This document shows, one piece after another, positions 18,756 through 26,059 of a stretch of DNA of 43,179 nt. Below the pieces are notes generated by a model, which was given only the letters and a program-made list of their open reading frames with translations, searched no databases and was not told the origin of the DNA. Made by a program: the position numbers and the translations under genes. The stretch spans positions 1-43,179 of IMG/VR virus record IMGVR_UViG_3300046369_001028. One strand, written 5' to 3'. Position 1 is the stretch's first letter, and the number at the start of each line of letters is the position of its first letter. This DNA comes from a virus.

Positions 18756-18786
18756 AAGGGGGAGTTTTTAACTCCCCTTTTTTTTA
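18756..18786 (+). terminator. Intrinsic terminator after the receptor gene
   Basis: AAGGGGGAGTT and AACTCCCCTTT form a stem of up to 11 pairs (one G-T wobble) with a TTT loop, and the T-run continues to 18785. It is the only strong rho-independent terminator I found in the window. The next ATG is only 8 nt downstream of it. Confidence 0.9.
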
Positions 18787-18793
18787 TTATGAT

Positions 18794-19711
18794 ATGATTT
18801 TCAATTATAAAAAAGATTTAGATTATTTAAATACCTCATCAATCTATAAAGTAAACCCAAATAGAATTGATGAAACACTCAGTCCATATCTAAGTAAAAT
18901 AGTAGATAAAACAACTCTTACAACTACTGATGAGATTTTTACTCAAAGAATTGAATTTGAAAAATTACAAAGCTTTTGTTTACAAAAGAAAAAAGAAGGA
19001 ATAGAAGTAAGAATTTTAATTTCTTCTCTAAAAGAAGTTGAAAATGGATTTAATCCGATAATTAACTTTTTATGTTGGAATGATGCAAAACATATTACTG
19101 ATAAAAAAGGAAAAAAAGAATTACATTTTGATATAAAAAACTTTATAGATTTTAAACCTAAAACAAATAAATTTATATTATCGTGGAGAAAACAAAGTCC
19201 TTTGAGAGACTCTATAGCGAATAACTTAGTAAAAAATGAATCGGAGATAATTAGGTATCATGGTATTACACCTGAAGAATTAATGAACTCTGTACCAGAT
19301 AAACAAACTTATTTATCTTGGAAAGAATTGATAGAAGAATACAAATCTTCTTTAATTTCATTTATTATTGAAACTGAATATTGGATTGAAAATCCTAAAG
19401 TTATTTGTAATGAAGTAATCCCATTTACTGAAAAAATAATGATACCATTCTTAACTAAATCACTCCCTATTGTATTTGCAAAAGAAGATTATAATGAATA
19501 CTTAAATAATATGGGATTTTTTACGTTAAATAAAGAATATGGAATAAATGGTACAGATGTAATTGAATATAAACAATGTATCCAAAAAATTCAATCATTA
19601 TCATTTAATGATGTTAAAAAAATATACGATAACTACCAAAAAGAAATAGAAAATAATTATAAATTAATAATAGATATAATAAAATATCCAAAATTAAAAA
19701 TAAAAAATTAA
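18794..19711 (+). CDS. Glycosyltransferase-like protein, paralogue of 20240-21223
   Basis: A 305-residue protein. Its C-terminal half has FTEKIMIPFLTKSLPIVFA followed by NNMGFFTL, a pattern seen in GT10 fucosyltransferase and exostosin-like enzymes, where a TEK/SEK motif before a small-residue loop binds the sugar nucleotide. The same arrangement, plus KTNKFxxxxRKQ and an EEYKSSLISFIIETE strand, occurs in the gene at 20240. The start at 18794 comes right after the receptor terminator with no promoter in between, so expression must depend on read-through or an unseen signal. Its stop overlaps the next start (TAATGA). The N-terminal 100 residues match nothing I know. Confidence 0.6.
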   Translation: MIFNYKKDLDYLNTSSIYKVNPNRIDETLSPYLSKIVDKTTLTTTDEIFTQRIEFEKLQSFCLQKKKEGIEVRILISSLKEVENGFNPIINFLCWNDAKHITDKKGKKELHFDIKNFIDFKPKTNKFILSWRKQSPLRDSIANNLVKNESEIIRYHGITPEELMNSVPDKQTYLSWKELIEEYKSSLISFIIETEYWIENPKVICNEVIPFTEKIMIPFLTKSLPIVFAKEDYNEYLNNMGFFTLNKEYGINGTDVIEYKQCIQKIQSLSFNDVKKIYDNYQKEIENNYKLIIDIIKYPKLKIKN

Positions 19712-20253
19712 TGAGTAAGTTAGTAAACCTCTTCGGTGGACCAGGTATTGGAAAATCTTCAATAGCAAATGGAATCACCTACAAACTCAAAAAGAAACAT
19801 ATAAGTTGTAACAATCCCTATGAATTCCCAAAGAAATTAGCTTGGGACCATAATATACCAGCGATATCAGACCAACTTTATGTATTTGCAAACCAACATA
19901 GAGGAATAGCAGAATGTTATAATAAAGTAGATTATATAGTGATTGATTCACCAATTATGTTTTCTACAATTTATCATAGATATTATACAAAAGGATATCC
20001 TGCCGAATTTTATGGAGAACCTTTCCATAATTTAGTTATTGATTTACATAAAAAATATGATAGTATCAATATCTTATTAGAACGAGGTGAAACAATACAC
20101 AATGATGATGAACGATTCCAAGATTATCAGCAATCACTAGAAATTGATAAATTGTGTAAAAAAATATTAGAAGAAAATAACATTCCTTACCATACAATCA
20201 AAGTTGATGGTAAATCAGTAAAAAAAATTATAAAATTACTTGATGTTAAATAA
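19711..20253 (+). CDS. P-loop kinase-like ATPase (NadR/AAA_28-like)
   Basis: A 180-residue P-loop protein. NLFGGPGIGKSSIANGI (7-23) is the Walker A region, and YIVIDSP near residue 75 is the Walker B-like strand seen in small-molecule kinases. A Glu/Arg-rich lid segment (ERGETIHNDDERF) follows. The layout resembles the NadR-type or AAA_28 ATPases common in T4-like phages, which phosphorylate nucleosides or related small molecules. It lies between two paralogous glycosyltransferase-like genes and overlaps both, so it may act with them, for example on a sugar or lipid substrate. The substrate is not known. Confidence 0.65.
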   Translation: MSKLVNLFGGPGIGKSSIANGITYKLKKKHISCNNPYEFPKKLAWDHNIPAISDQLYVFANQHRGIAECYNKVDYIVIDSPIMFSTIYHRYYTKGYPAEFYGEPFHNLVIDLHKKYDSINILLERGETIHNDDERFQDYQQSLEIDKLCKKILEENNIPYHTIKVDGKSVKKIIKLLDVK

Positions 20254-21223
20254 TAAACAAAAATATCAATATGAGTTTCTAAGAAACAATCCTATATTAA
20301 GAAATGCAGGGCCTTGGGAAGATGATATATACAGACATAATTACAAATTCGCTTTTGAGCATTTTGATAAGTTTACTATATTATGTCCTCAAGAGGTTTT
20401 TCCTAAAACAGATTATTTAAATAAGTTACAAGATGTAATTAGAAGTTATCCTGAGAAAGAAATTTACATATCGTGTAGTACTACATCAAATTTTGAATTT
20501 TCACTAGACCCTTTAATAAACATTATGTTTTGGAGAGATGTATATAGTAGAAATAAAATCGCATGGGAAAGTGGTGATATACCTATTTTTGATGAATCGT
20601 ATTATAACAATATCAATAAAACAAATAAATTTTTATTTATATCAAGAAAACAAAGAAAGATACGAGATTATGTTTTTTCAAAATTAGATACAATATCAAA
20701 TAATGATTATACATACTTTGATGGTATTGTAAGATATGCAAAATGGCCAGAGCAAGGTTGGGAAGATAAAAACTGGGAAAAACAGAATCAAGATAATTTC
20801 CCTACATTAATAGAAGTAATTGAGGAACATAAAAAAAGTTATTTAACATTTGTTTTAGAAACAGATGCGAGTTCTTGTATGACACAAATTAGTGAAAAAT
20901 CATTTTTACCTTTCCTTACAAAATCATTACCAATCATATGTAGTACTAGGGAGCTAAATAAGGAAATAAAAGAAATGGGATTTTATACATTTAATGATAT
21001 GTTTGGTTTTGGTGATACAGTAAATGAAACAGAAAATCTTGATAATTTTACTAAAACAATAAATTTGGTAAATCAAATGAAAATAAATAAAATTGAGAAA
21101 TTTTATAATGATAATATAGATAAGATAGAACACAATTATAATTTAATAACGTATTTATTGTGGGGAAAGTCTATCGTAGAACATAAAGTAGATAAATTTA
21201 ACAAAAAAGACTTGGATATATGA
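20240..21223 (+). CDS. Glycosyltransferase-like protein, paralogue of 18794-19711
   Basis: A 327-residue relative of the gene two places upstream. Shared blocks are KTNKFLFISRKQRKIRD (about residue 130), EVIEEHKKSYLTFVLETD (about 193-210) and ISEKSFLPFLTKSLPIICS (about 217-235), followed by EMGFYTFNDMFGF. The SEK motif suggests a GT10/exostosin-like sugar transferase. The start overlaps the kinase-like gene by 14 nt; the second codon is also ATG, so the true start could be 20243. The C-terminal residues KKDLDI are encoded by promoter P4, so the end of the protein is shaped by a regulatory sequence and is probably dispensable. Confidence 0.6.
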   Translation: MMLNNKQKYQYEFLRNNPILRNAGPWEDDIYRHNYKFAFEHFDKFTILCPQEVFPKTDYLNKLQDVIRSYPEKEIYISCSTTSNFEFSLDPLINIMFWRDVYSRNKIAWESGDIPIFDESYYNNINKTNKFLFISRKQRKIRDYVFSKLDTISNNDYTYFDGIVRYAKWPEQGWEDKNWEKQNQDNFPTLIEVIEEHKKSYLTFVLETDASSCMTQISEKSFLPFLTKSLPIICSTRELNKEIKEMGFYTFNDMFGFGDTVNETENLDNFTKTINLVNQMKINKIEKFYNDNIDKIEHNYNLITYLLWGKSIVEHKVDKFNKKDLDI

Positions 21224-21246
21224 AAATAATTTCGTATATTTGTATA
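21203..21246 (+). promoter_or_regulatory. Bacteroidota-type promoter P4
   Basis: TTG at 21212-21214, 20 nt spacer, TATATTTG at 21235-21242. The first part lies inside the coding end of the preceding gene. Positions 21203-21240 repeat 3804-3841 exactly. It drives the clamp-loader operon. Confidence 0.85.
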
Positions 21247-21265
21247 ACAAATAAAAATAGATAAA

Positions 21266-21490
21266 ATGGCAAACTTACAAGAAATCGCTAAAAAGTTCAG
21301 AGTATCAGATAATTTTCTGAACTCAAAAGAAGATGCTCTATTAATAGTAGCATCATCATTACAAGATATCATTGGTGAATTAAACCGAAATGATAAACGA
21401 GGTATTGATGAGAATGGAAAACAATCCATTATCACTAAATTAGAAAAATTAATTGATTTTAGTAAAGAAGTAAAAAACTCTTCATTCTAA
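21266..21490 (+). CDS. Small unknown protein ahead of clamp loader (74 aa)
   Basis: A 74-residue, mostly helical, charged protein beginning MANLQEIAKKFRVSDNFLN. There is no family match, no membrane segment and no Cys. It is the first gene after promoter P4 and ends 1 nt before the clamp-loader start, so it is made with the replisome proteins. The IAKKFRVSDNFL stretch has a weak helix-turn-helix look but is too short to call. A small accessory to the clamp loader or polymerase is possible; the small loader subunit itself is encoded at 23549. Confidence 0.6.
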   Translation: MANLQEIAKKFRVSDNFLNSKEDALLIVASSLQDIIGELNRNDKRGIDENGKQSIITKLEKLIDFSKEVKNSSF

Positions 21491-21491
21491 A

Positions 21492-22442
21492 ATGGCGTTT
21501 TTCGAGGATAATAACACAACTAAGAAGGTAAACAACTCTCTATGGGTAGAGAAGTACAGACCTTCCAAACTAACAGAATATGTTGGTAATGAACATTTAA
21601 AGGATAAGGTAAAGGATTATCTTGAAAGTGGAGAAATCCCTCATCTTTTATTCTTCGGTAAAGCAGGTACAGGTAAAACAACATTAGCTAAGTTAATAGT
21701 TAATTCAATTGATTGTGACCATATAATCATAAATGCATCTGATGAAAACAATGTAGATACAGTTCGTAATAAAGTAAAGGGATTTGCTTCAACTGTTGGT
21801 TTCAAAGATATGAAAATAATCATACTTGATGAGTTTGATTATATGACACCAAATGCACAAGCAATCTTAAGAAACCTAATGGAAACGTTCTCAAGACATT
21901 GTAGATTTATCCTAACTTGTAATTATGTTGAGAAAGTAATCTCACCAATTAGAAGTAGAACACAAGAATTTCAGATTGTACCTCCAACTAAAAAAGATGT
22001 TGCAGTACAAATCTCACAGATTTTAGGTAAAGAAGGTGTGGGTTTTCAACCAAAAGACCTTGTACCTATCATTGATTCTTCATATCCTGATATTAGAAAG
22101 ATTATCAATACTTGTCAGTTAAATTCATCTAAAGGACAATTAAAACTCGATACAACCTCTGTAATTGATTCTGATTTAAAATCAAAGGTAGTAGAGATTC
22201 TTAAAGGAAAGGATGCAAAACCCAACAAATGGAAAAACATTAGACAGGCTGTTGCTGATTCTCGTACACAAGATTTTACAGAACTATATACATTCTTATA
22301 TGAAAAGGTAGATGATTATGGTGGTACTAATACTTCAAACATAATTCTAATTCTTTCAGAATCACAACACAAAGATGCATTGGTAGTAGATAAAGAAATT
22401 ACTTTTATGTCTTGTATAATTCAAATAATAGGAATTTTATGA
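21492..22442 (+). CDS. Clamp-loader large subunit, T4 gp44-like
   Basis: A 316-residue AAA+ ATPase, the size of T4 gp44 (319). LWVEKYRPSKLTEYVG (17-32) is the classic clamp-loader start. Walker A is GKAGTGKTT (56-64), Walker B is IIILDEFD (109-116), sensor 1 is LTCNY (141-145), and SRTQEF (155-160) carries the Arg finger, in an SRT rather than SRC form. It would open and load the gp45-like ring at primer junctions, in a complex with the gp62-like subunit. Its TGA overlaps the ATG of the SGNH hydrolase gene, which interrupts the usual 44-62 neighbourhood. Confidence 0.93.
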   Translation: MAFFEDNNTTKKVNNSLWVEKYRPSKLTEYVGNEHLKDKVKDYLESGEIPHLLFFGKAGTGKTTLAKLIVNSIDCDHIIINASDENNVDTVRNKVKGFASTVGFKDMKIIILDEFDYMTPNAQAILRNLMETFSRHCRFILTCNYVEKVISPIRSRTQEFQIVPPTKKDVAVQISQILGKEGVGFQPKDLVPIIDSSYPDIRKIINTCQLNSSKGQLKLDTTSVIDSDLKSKVVEILKGKDAKPNKWKNIRQAVADSRTQDFTELYTFLYEKVDDYGGTNTSNIILILSESQHKDALVVDKEITFMSCIIQIIGIL

Positions 22443-23290
22443 TATATTTTTTTGGAGATAGTTTTACTTGGGGACAAGGATTATATTTTGAAAAATGGCA
22501 CGAAAAAGGAATTAAAAGTGATTTGATGGCAAAACATATGCCTGATACATTTCCTCAAGAGTGTTTATCATATGATGATAATAAAATTAGAAAAGAAAGA
22601 CATTTTCCAAACCTAGTTGCAAAACATTTTGATAGAGATTATATTACAGATTGGCATAATGGTGGAACTAATTATAATGTTTTAAGATTTTTAGGATTAG
22701 TTACAGGTTCACCAATACAAGATATTACAGTTTTTCAGTTTACATCTCCATTGAGAATGCATCATCCACTTGTTCCACCACCAACTCCAAAAGGTTGGCC
22801 AGAGATAATACCAACTAGAAAAGAATTACCCTTGGATGTAATGAATGATATTGAAGCATCTTATCACAATAATAATGTTGGTAGTTGGATTAAAGAAATG
22901 AAGAATTTAACTGATAGACAAGAAGATAAAGATGTAGTAGAAATTTATAAATTGGCATATGAACAGGCATGGTTAGTAGATTATGTTGCACCACATTGTT
23001 CAAACAATGGTATTACATGGATTGGATTTGGTTGGTGGCCAGAAACAGGTCAAATATTAAAAGAATTTTTTCCACAACATTATGTTCCTTTATACTATAA
23101 GGGTAAGGAACATTTTGGTTTTGAATCTCTTCTTGAATTAGATAACTTAAAATTAAAAAATAAATTTGAATGTCCTGATGAACATTTATCATCAGAAGGA
23201 CATGAGGTTATTGCGAAATCAATAATAAAAAAAATAGAAACAGACGGCCTATTTGATAATAATAGGATAAAATCATTTAAATTAACATAA
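22439..23290 (+). CDS. SGNH/GDSL-type hydrolase
   Basis: A 283-residue esterase-like protein. FFGDSFTWGQG (4-14) is block I with the Ser nucleophile in GDS, HNGGTNYN near residue 75 fits blocks II/III with their Gly and Asn oxyanion residues, and CPDEHLSSEGHEVIA near the end is block V with the catalytic Asp and His. The start is taken at 22439, where ATGA overlaps the clamp-loader stop and the protein opens directly on the block I strand; an earlier ATG at 22412 adds only 9 residues without homology. There is no signal peptide, so it acts in the cytoplasm. Many SGNH enzymes remove acetyl groups from sugars. Confidence 0.82.
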   Translation: MIYFFGDSFTWGQGLYFEKWHEKGIKSDLMAKHMPDTFPQECLSYDDNKIRKERHFPNLVAKHFDRDYITDWHNGGTNYNVLRFLGLVTGSPIQDITVFQFTSPLRMHHPLVPPPTPKGWPEIIPTRKELPLDVMNDIEASYHNNNVGSWIKEMKNLTDRQEDKDVVEIYKLAYEQAWLVDYVAPHCSNNGITWIGFGWWPETGQILKEFFPQHYVPLYYKGKEHFGFESLLELDNLKLKNKFECPDEHLSSEGHEVIAKSIIKKIETDGLFDNNRIKSFKLT

Positions 23291-23556
23291 TGGCAAAAAT
23301 TATAGGAATGAATAATGGTGGTGGGAATACACCTCCACCTCAACAACCAAAGATAGATTTATCTAAGGCAACAGAAATGAAATGTCAAGAATGTGGTGGT
23401 ACTGTGTTTATACCAGGTACTAAGTTCTTGAAGATTTCAAAAATGATAACAGGTACTCCACAAGATGCAATCATACCGGTAGAATTATATCTATGTGGGG
23501 ATTGTGGTGAAATCAATAAAGAGTTATTACCAAAGGAATTACAGAATAATGGCTAA
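23290..23556 (+). CDS. Zinc-ribbon protein
   Basis: An 88-residue protein with two Cys pairs, CQECGG (residues 33-38) and CGDCGE (about 69-74), spaced as in a zinc ribbon. A Pro/Gln/Gly-rich N-terminal tail (NNGGGNTPPPQQP) is probably disordered. Small zinc-ribbon genes beside clamp-loader genes recur in T4-like marine phages, and the position here, between the gp44-like and gp62-like genes, fits. Its role is unknown; nucleic-acid or protein binding at the replication complex is likely. It overlaps its neighbours at both ends. Confidence 0.75.
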   Translation: MAKIIGMNNGGGNTPPPQQPKIDLSKATEMKCQECGGTVFIPGTKFLKISKMITGTPQDAIIPVELYLCGDCGEINKELLPKELQNNG

Positions 23557-23998
23557 ATCTTTATTTGACCACATAAAGGCAGTAACACAATTTCAAGACC
23601 CAAAGTATTGGGATAAACTTGAGGATGATGATAAGAAAACTTGGAGTAACTATATGGTACATCGTTTTCTTTCTATGAATCCTGATTGGATAGAAGTTCT
23701 TTCAGAGATACAACCATACACACAAGTTTTAGAACCGAAACAATTATATCTTGCTCTTATTGGTATATTACCAAAGGGTAGATATTATTTGAAATATACA
23801 AAAGGAAAGAAATCTGAAAAATATGAATCTTGGTTAGTTGATTTACTAATTAATGAATTTATGTGTTCAACAAAAGAAGCCGAAGATTATTGTGAAATAC
23901 TATATTCAACCAAAGAAGGGAAAGAAAATATAAAATATATTTGTGAGAAATATGGTATTGATAAAAAACAAATAACTAAACTTAAGTTAAAGATATGA
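23549..23998 (+). CDS. Clamp-loader small subunit, T4 gp62-like
   Basis: A 149-residue protein similar in pattern to gp62. SLFDHIKAVTQFQDPKYWDKL, the YMVHRFLSMNPDWIEVL helix and the PKGRYYLKYTKGK block correspond to the gp62 segments around FMVENALSQFPE and PRGKRYGKWAK. It has no ATPase motif, as expected. The start is placed at 23549, an 8-nt overlap with the zinc-ribbon gene; the longer frame from 23495 adds 18 residues that only shadow the zinc-ribbon coding sequence. It is shorter than T4 gp62 (187) but of marine-phage size. It would join gp44-like subunits in the loader. Confidence 0.75.
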   Translation: MAKSLFDHIKAVTQFQDPKYWDKLEDDDKKTWSNYMVHRFLSMNPDWIEVLSEIQPYTQVLEPKQLYLALIGILPKGRYYLKYTKGKKSEKYESWLVDLLINEFMCSTKEAEDYCEILYSTKEGKENIKYICEKYGIDKKQITKLKLKI

Positions 23999-24705
23999 AA
24001 ATTACTCAGTTAATAACGATAGTAATACCATCTTACAATGAAGAAAGATATATCTATAACACTTTATGGAAAATATCAAGACAAAGATTTATTGGTAGTT
24101 TAGAAGTTATTATAGCTGATGGTAATTCTACTGATGATACACTTAAATTTATAAATAAGGCCTCTGAAGATTTCAAAAACTTATCAATTAAAGTTATAAA
24201 AGGAGGTAAGGTTGGTTATGGTAGAAATCAAGGAGCTAAAATAGTAACAACTCCTTATATTCTGTTTATGGATGCGGATTCTATTCTTATAGAACAAGAT
24301 ATACTAATGGAATCACTAAAGTACTTAGAAACACACGAAATAATATCAGTAAAACAAAAATCAATAACACCAGAAGATAGAAAATCAACATACACTTACA
24401 AAATATTAGATTGGATTAGAAAAATAATGCCAATCACATTTTGTACAGGTTGTTTCTTCTTAATATCAAAAAAGAAATTTGATGAATTAGGGGGATTTGA
24501 TGAAACCTTACAAAACTCAGAGGATTTTTGGTTAAGTAAAAAGGTTAAAACCTCTAAGTTTAAAATATTAGATAAACATATAGGCCAAGATAATAGAAGA
24601 TTTTTAAAAATTGGATATTGGGGATTCTTAAAACTTAATATTTTAAATTATATAAACTTTTGGAATATTAAATGGTTTAAACAAGATGTTGGTTATTGGA
24701 ATTAA
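23995..24705 (+). CDS. Family 2 glycosyltransferase
   Basis: A 236-residue GT-A enzyme. TIVIPSYNEERYIYNTL (8-24) is the GT2 opening, ADGNSTDDT (39-47) contacts the nucleotide, GYGRNQGAK (74-82) and FMDADS (91-96, the DxD motif) bind metal and sugar nucleotide, and GGFDETLQNSEDFWLSKK carries the ED acceptor/base motif. Catalytic parts are complete. The C-terminus has aromatic, partly hydrophobic segments but no certain membrane span. It overlaps the clamp-loader subunit gene by 4 nt (ATGA), which places a sugar transferase at the end of the replisome operon. Confidence 0.85.
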   Translation: MKITQLITIVIPSYNEERYIYNTLWKISRQRFIGSLEVIIADGNSTDDTLKFINKASEDFKNLSIKVIKGGKVGYGRNQGAKIVTTPYILFMDADSILIEQDILMESLKYLETHEIISVKQKSITPEDRKSTYTYKILDWIRKIMPITFCTGCFFLISKKKFDELGGFDETLQNSEDFWLSKKVKTSKFKILDKHIGQDNRRFLKIGYWGFLKLNILNYINFWNIKWFKQDVGYWN

Positions 24706-24717
24706 ATCACTTTTTGC

Positions 24718-24752
24718 TTGGATATATCAAATAATTTTCGTATATTTACATA
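24718..24752 (+). promoter_or_regulatory. Bacteroidota-type promoter P5
   Basis: TTG at 24718-24720, 20 nt spacer, TATATTTA at 24741-24748 (last base A instead of G), with TTTTCG before the -7 box. It lies between the GT2 gene and the nuclease gene. Confidence 0.78.
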
Positions 24753-24771
24753 GTAAATAAAACATAAAAGT

Positions 24772-25629
24772 ATGGCAAGAGTAAGTTATTCTCAGTATGG
24801 TATGTATAGTTCATGCCAACAACAGTACAAATTAAATTATATTGATAAGTTAGGTATTAGTAATGCTAATATTCATCTTATCTTTGGTTCAGCAATGCAC
24901 GAAGTAGTACAACATTTCTTAGATGTAATGTATAATGTTACTAAAAAACAGGCATTACAACTAAACCTAGAAGAAATGTTACATTCTAAACTAGTAGAAC
25001 ATTTCATGAAGTACAAAGATAAGATGGGTGAAGATGACCCATGTACCCAAGCAGAACTTGGTGAGTTCTTTGAAGATGGTAAGAAAATCTTAAAATACTT
25101 CACAAGTAAATTAGATAAGTTATACACTAAAAGTGGATTCGAACTAGTAGCAATAGAACAGAGATTAAATGCAGAGATTAAACCTGGTGTTAACTTCATT
25201 GGTTTTATTGATGTACTTCTAAAAGATAAAGTTAAAGATGAATACATTATCATTGATTTAAAAACTGCTACAAGAGGTTGGAGTAAGTATCAAAAGAATG
25301 ATAAGGTTAAAACATCACAGATGTTACTATATAAGAAGTTCTATTCTGAAAAGTATAACATACCTCTAAACAAGATTAAAGTAGAATATCAAATACTTAA
25401 ACGAAAAATAGCAGAAGGATTAGATTTTCCTATCCCAAGAATATCTAAGTTTGTTCCTGCAAATGGTACTCCATCTATGAACATGGCTTGGAAAAACTTT
25501 ATGGGATTTGTTGATTCTGTATTTGGTGAGAATGGTGAGATTATACAAACAGATTTTCCAACTAATAAAGGTAAACCTTGTGATTGGTGTGAATTCAAAG
25601 AAAGAGGATTATGTTCCGCTTGGAATTAG
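24772..25629 (+). CDS. PD-(D/E)XK nuclease, Cas4/RecB-like with probable Fe-S cluster
   Basis: A 285-residue exonuclease-like protein. YSQYGMYSSCQQQYKLNYI opens the RecB-nuclease fold, GSAMHE (39-44) is motif I, FIGFIDVLL then IIIDLKTA give the catalytic Asp and D-x-K, and QMLLYKKFY is the QxxxY motif. Cys15 together with Cys270, Cys273 and Cys281 (CDWCEFKERGLC) matches the four-Cys 4Fe-4S site of Cas4 and AddB. There is no CRISPR array, so a role in recombination, end processing or host DNA breakdown is more likely. It has its own promoter, P5. Confidence 0.87.
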   Translation: MARVSYSQYGMYSSCQQQYKLNYIDKLGISNANIHLIFGSAMHEVVQHFLDVMYNVTKKQALQLNLEEMLHSKLVEHFMKYKDKMGEDDPCTQAELGEFFEDGKKILKYFTSKLDKLYTKSGFELVAIEQRLNAEIKPGVNFIGFIDVLLKDKVKDEYIIIDLKTATRGWSKYQKNDKVKTSQMLLYKKFYSEKYNIPLNKIKVEYQILKRKIAEGLDFPIPRISKFVPANGTPSMNMAWKNFMGFVDSVFGENGEIIQTDFPTNKGKPCDWCEFKERGLCSAWN

Positions 25630-25660
25630 TATGTTTTTTAGATTTATATATATTTATATA
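25626..25660 (+). promoter_or_regulatory. Possible weak promoter before the 64-aa gene
   Basis: TATATTTA at 25649-25656 has a TTA, not TTG, 20 nt upstream at 25626-25628, and the TTCG extension is missing. The region is very AT-rich, so this could be chance. Confidence 0.3.
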
Positions 25661-25679
25661 AAACAATACAAAACAAGTT

Positions 25680-25874
25680 ATGGCAAATACAAAACTTACA
25701 ACAGTAAAAATTATTAAAGATATCTATTCTAAATTTAAAAGATTATCATTCGATTCAAACATTACATTACAAAAACTAGTAAATCGTTCTGTTGATAAAT
25801 ACGTTGAAGATGATTCATTTAGAACAGAAATCAATAATTATGAAAATTTGAAAGAAAGCGGTTCAGTATTTTAA
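25680..25874 (+). CDS. Ribbon-helix-helix-like small protein (64 aa)
   Basis: A 64-residue protein with a strand (KLTTVKIIKDIY), a helix (SKFKRLSFDSN), a turn (ITLQK) and a second helix (LVNRSVDKYVEDD), the order of Arc/CopG-type ribbon-helix-helix DNA-binding proteins. Such proteins dimerise through the strand and act as repressors. It starts 50 nt after the nuclease stop and is followed by another tiny gene. It could regulate the repeated promoters of this genome, but no operator is identified. The fold call is by pattern only. Confidence 0.6.
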   Translation: MANTKLTTVKIIKDIYSKFKRLSFDSNITLQKLVNRSVDKYVEDDSFRTEINNYENLKESGSVF

Positions 25875-25899
25875 AAACAAAAAAAGAAAAAAACAAAAA

Positions 25900-26037
25900 A
25901 TGAGTACAGAAAAAGCAAGTGGACCTCAGTTAAATTCACTTAGAGATAATTTTAATGAATTAGTTTCTAAGAAAAGAATGGTCGGTAGCACGAAAAGAGT
26001 AATTTGGAAATCTAAGAGAAGATTCGGAAACATTTAA
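25900..26037 (+). CDS. Very small basic protein (45 aa)
   Basis: ATG at 25900 and TAA at 26035-26037 enclose 45 codons; the product starts MSTEKASGPQLNSLRDNF and ends with a basic patch (WKSKRRFGNI). Eleven of 45 residues are Lys or Arg. The leader is a long A-rich stretch, as at other starts here. Codon use matches its neighbours and it fills an otherwise empty gap before the GT4 gene. No family recognised; nucleic-acid binding is plausible from charge alone. Confidence 0.5.
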   Translation: MSTEKASGPQLNSLRDNFNELVSKKRMVGSTKRVIWKSKRRFGNI

Positions 26038-26059
26038 AAAAATTATTAATTAAGGTTAT

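Noticed and set aside
23495-23548. Longer N-terminus for the gp62-like protein
   Set aside because: The additional 18 residues lie over the zinc-ribbon gene and break its fit with the family; ATG at 23549 has the usual short overlap.
24873-25253. Antisense ORF of 126 codons in the nuclease gene
   Set aside because: It is completely inside a gene with strong motifs, has no promoter and no family likeness.
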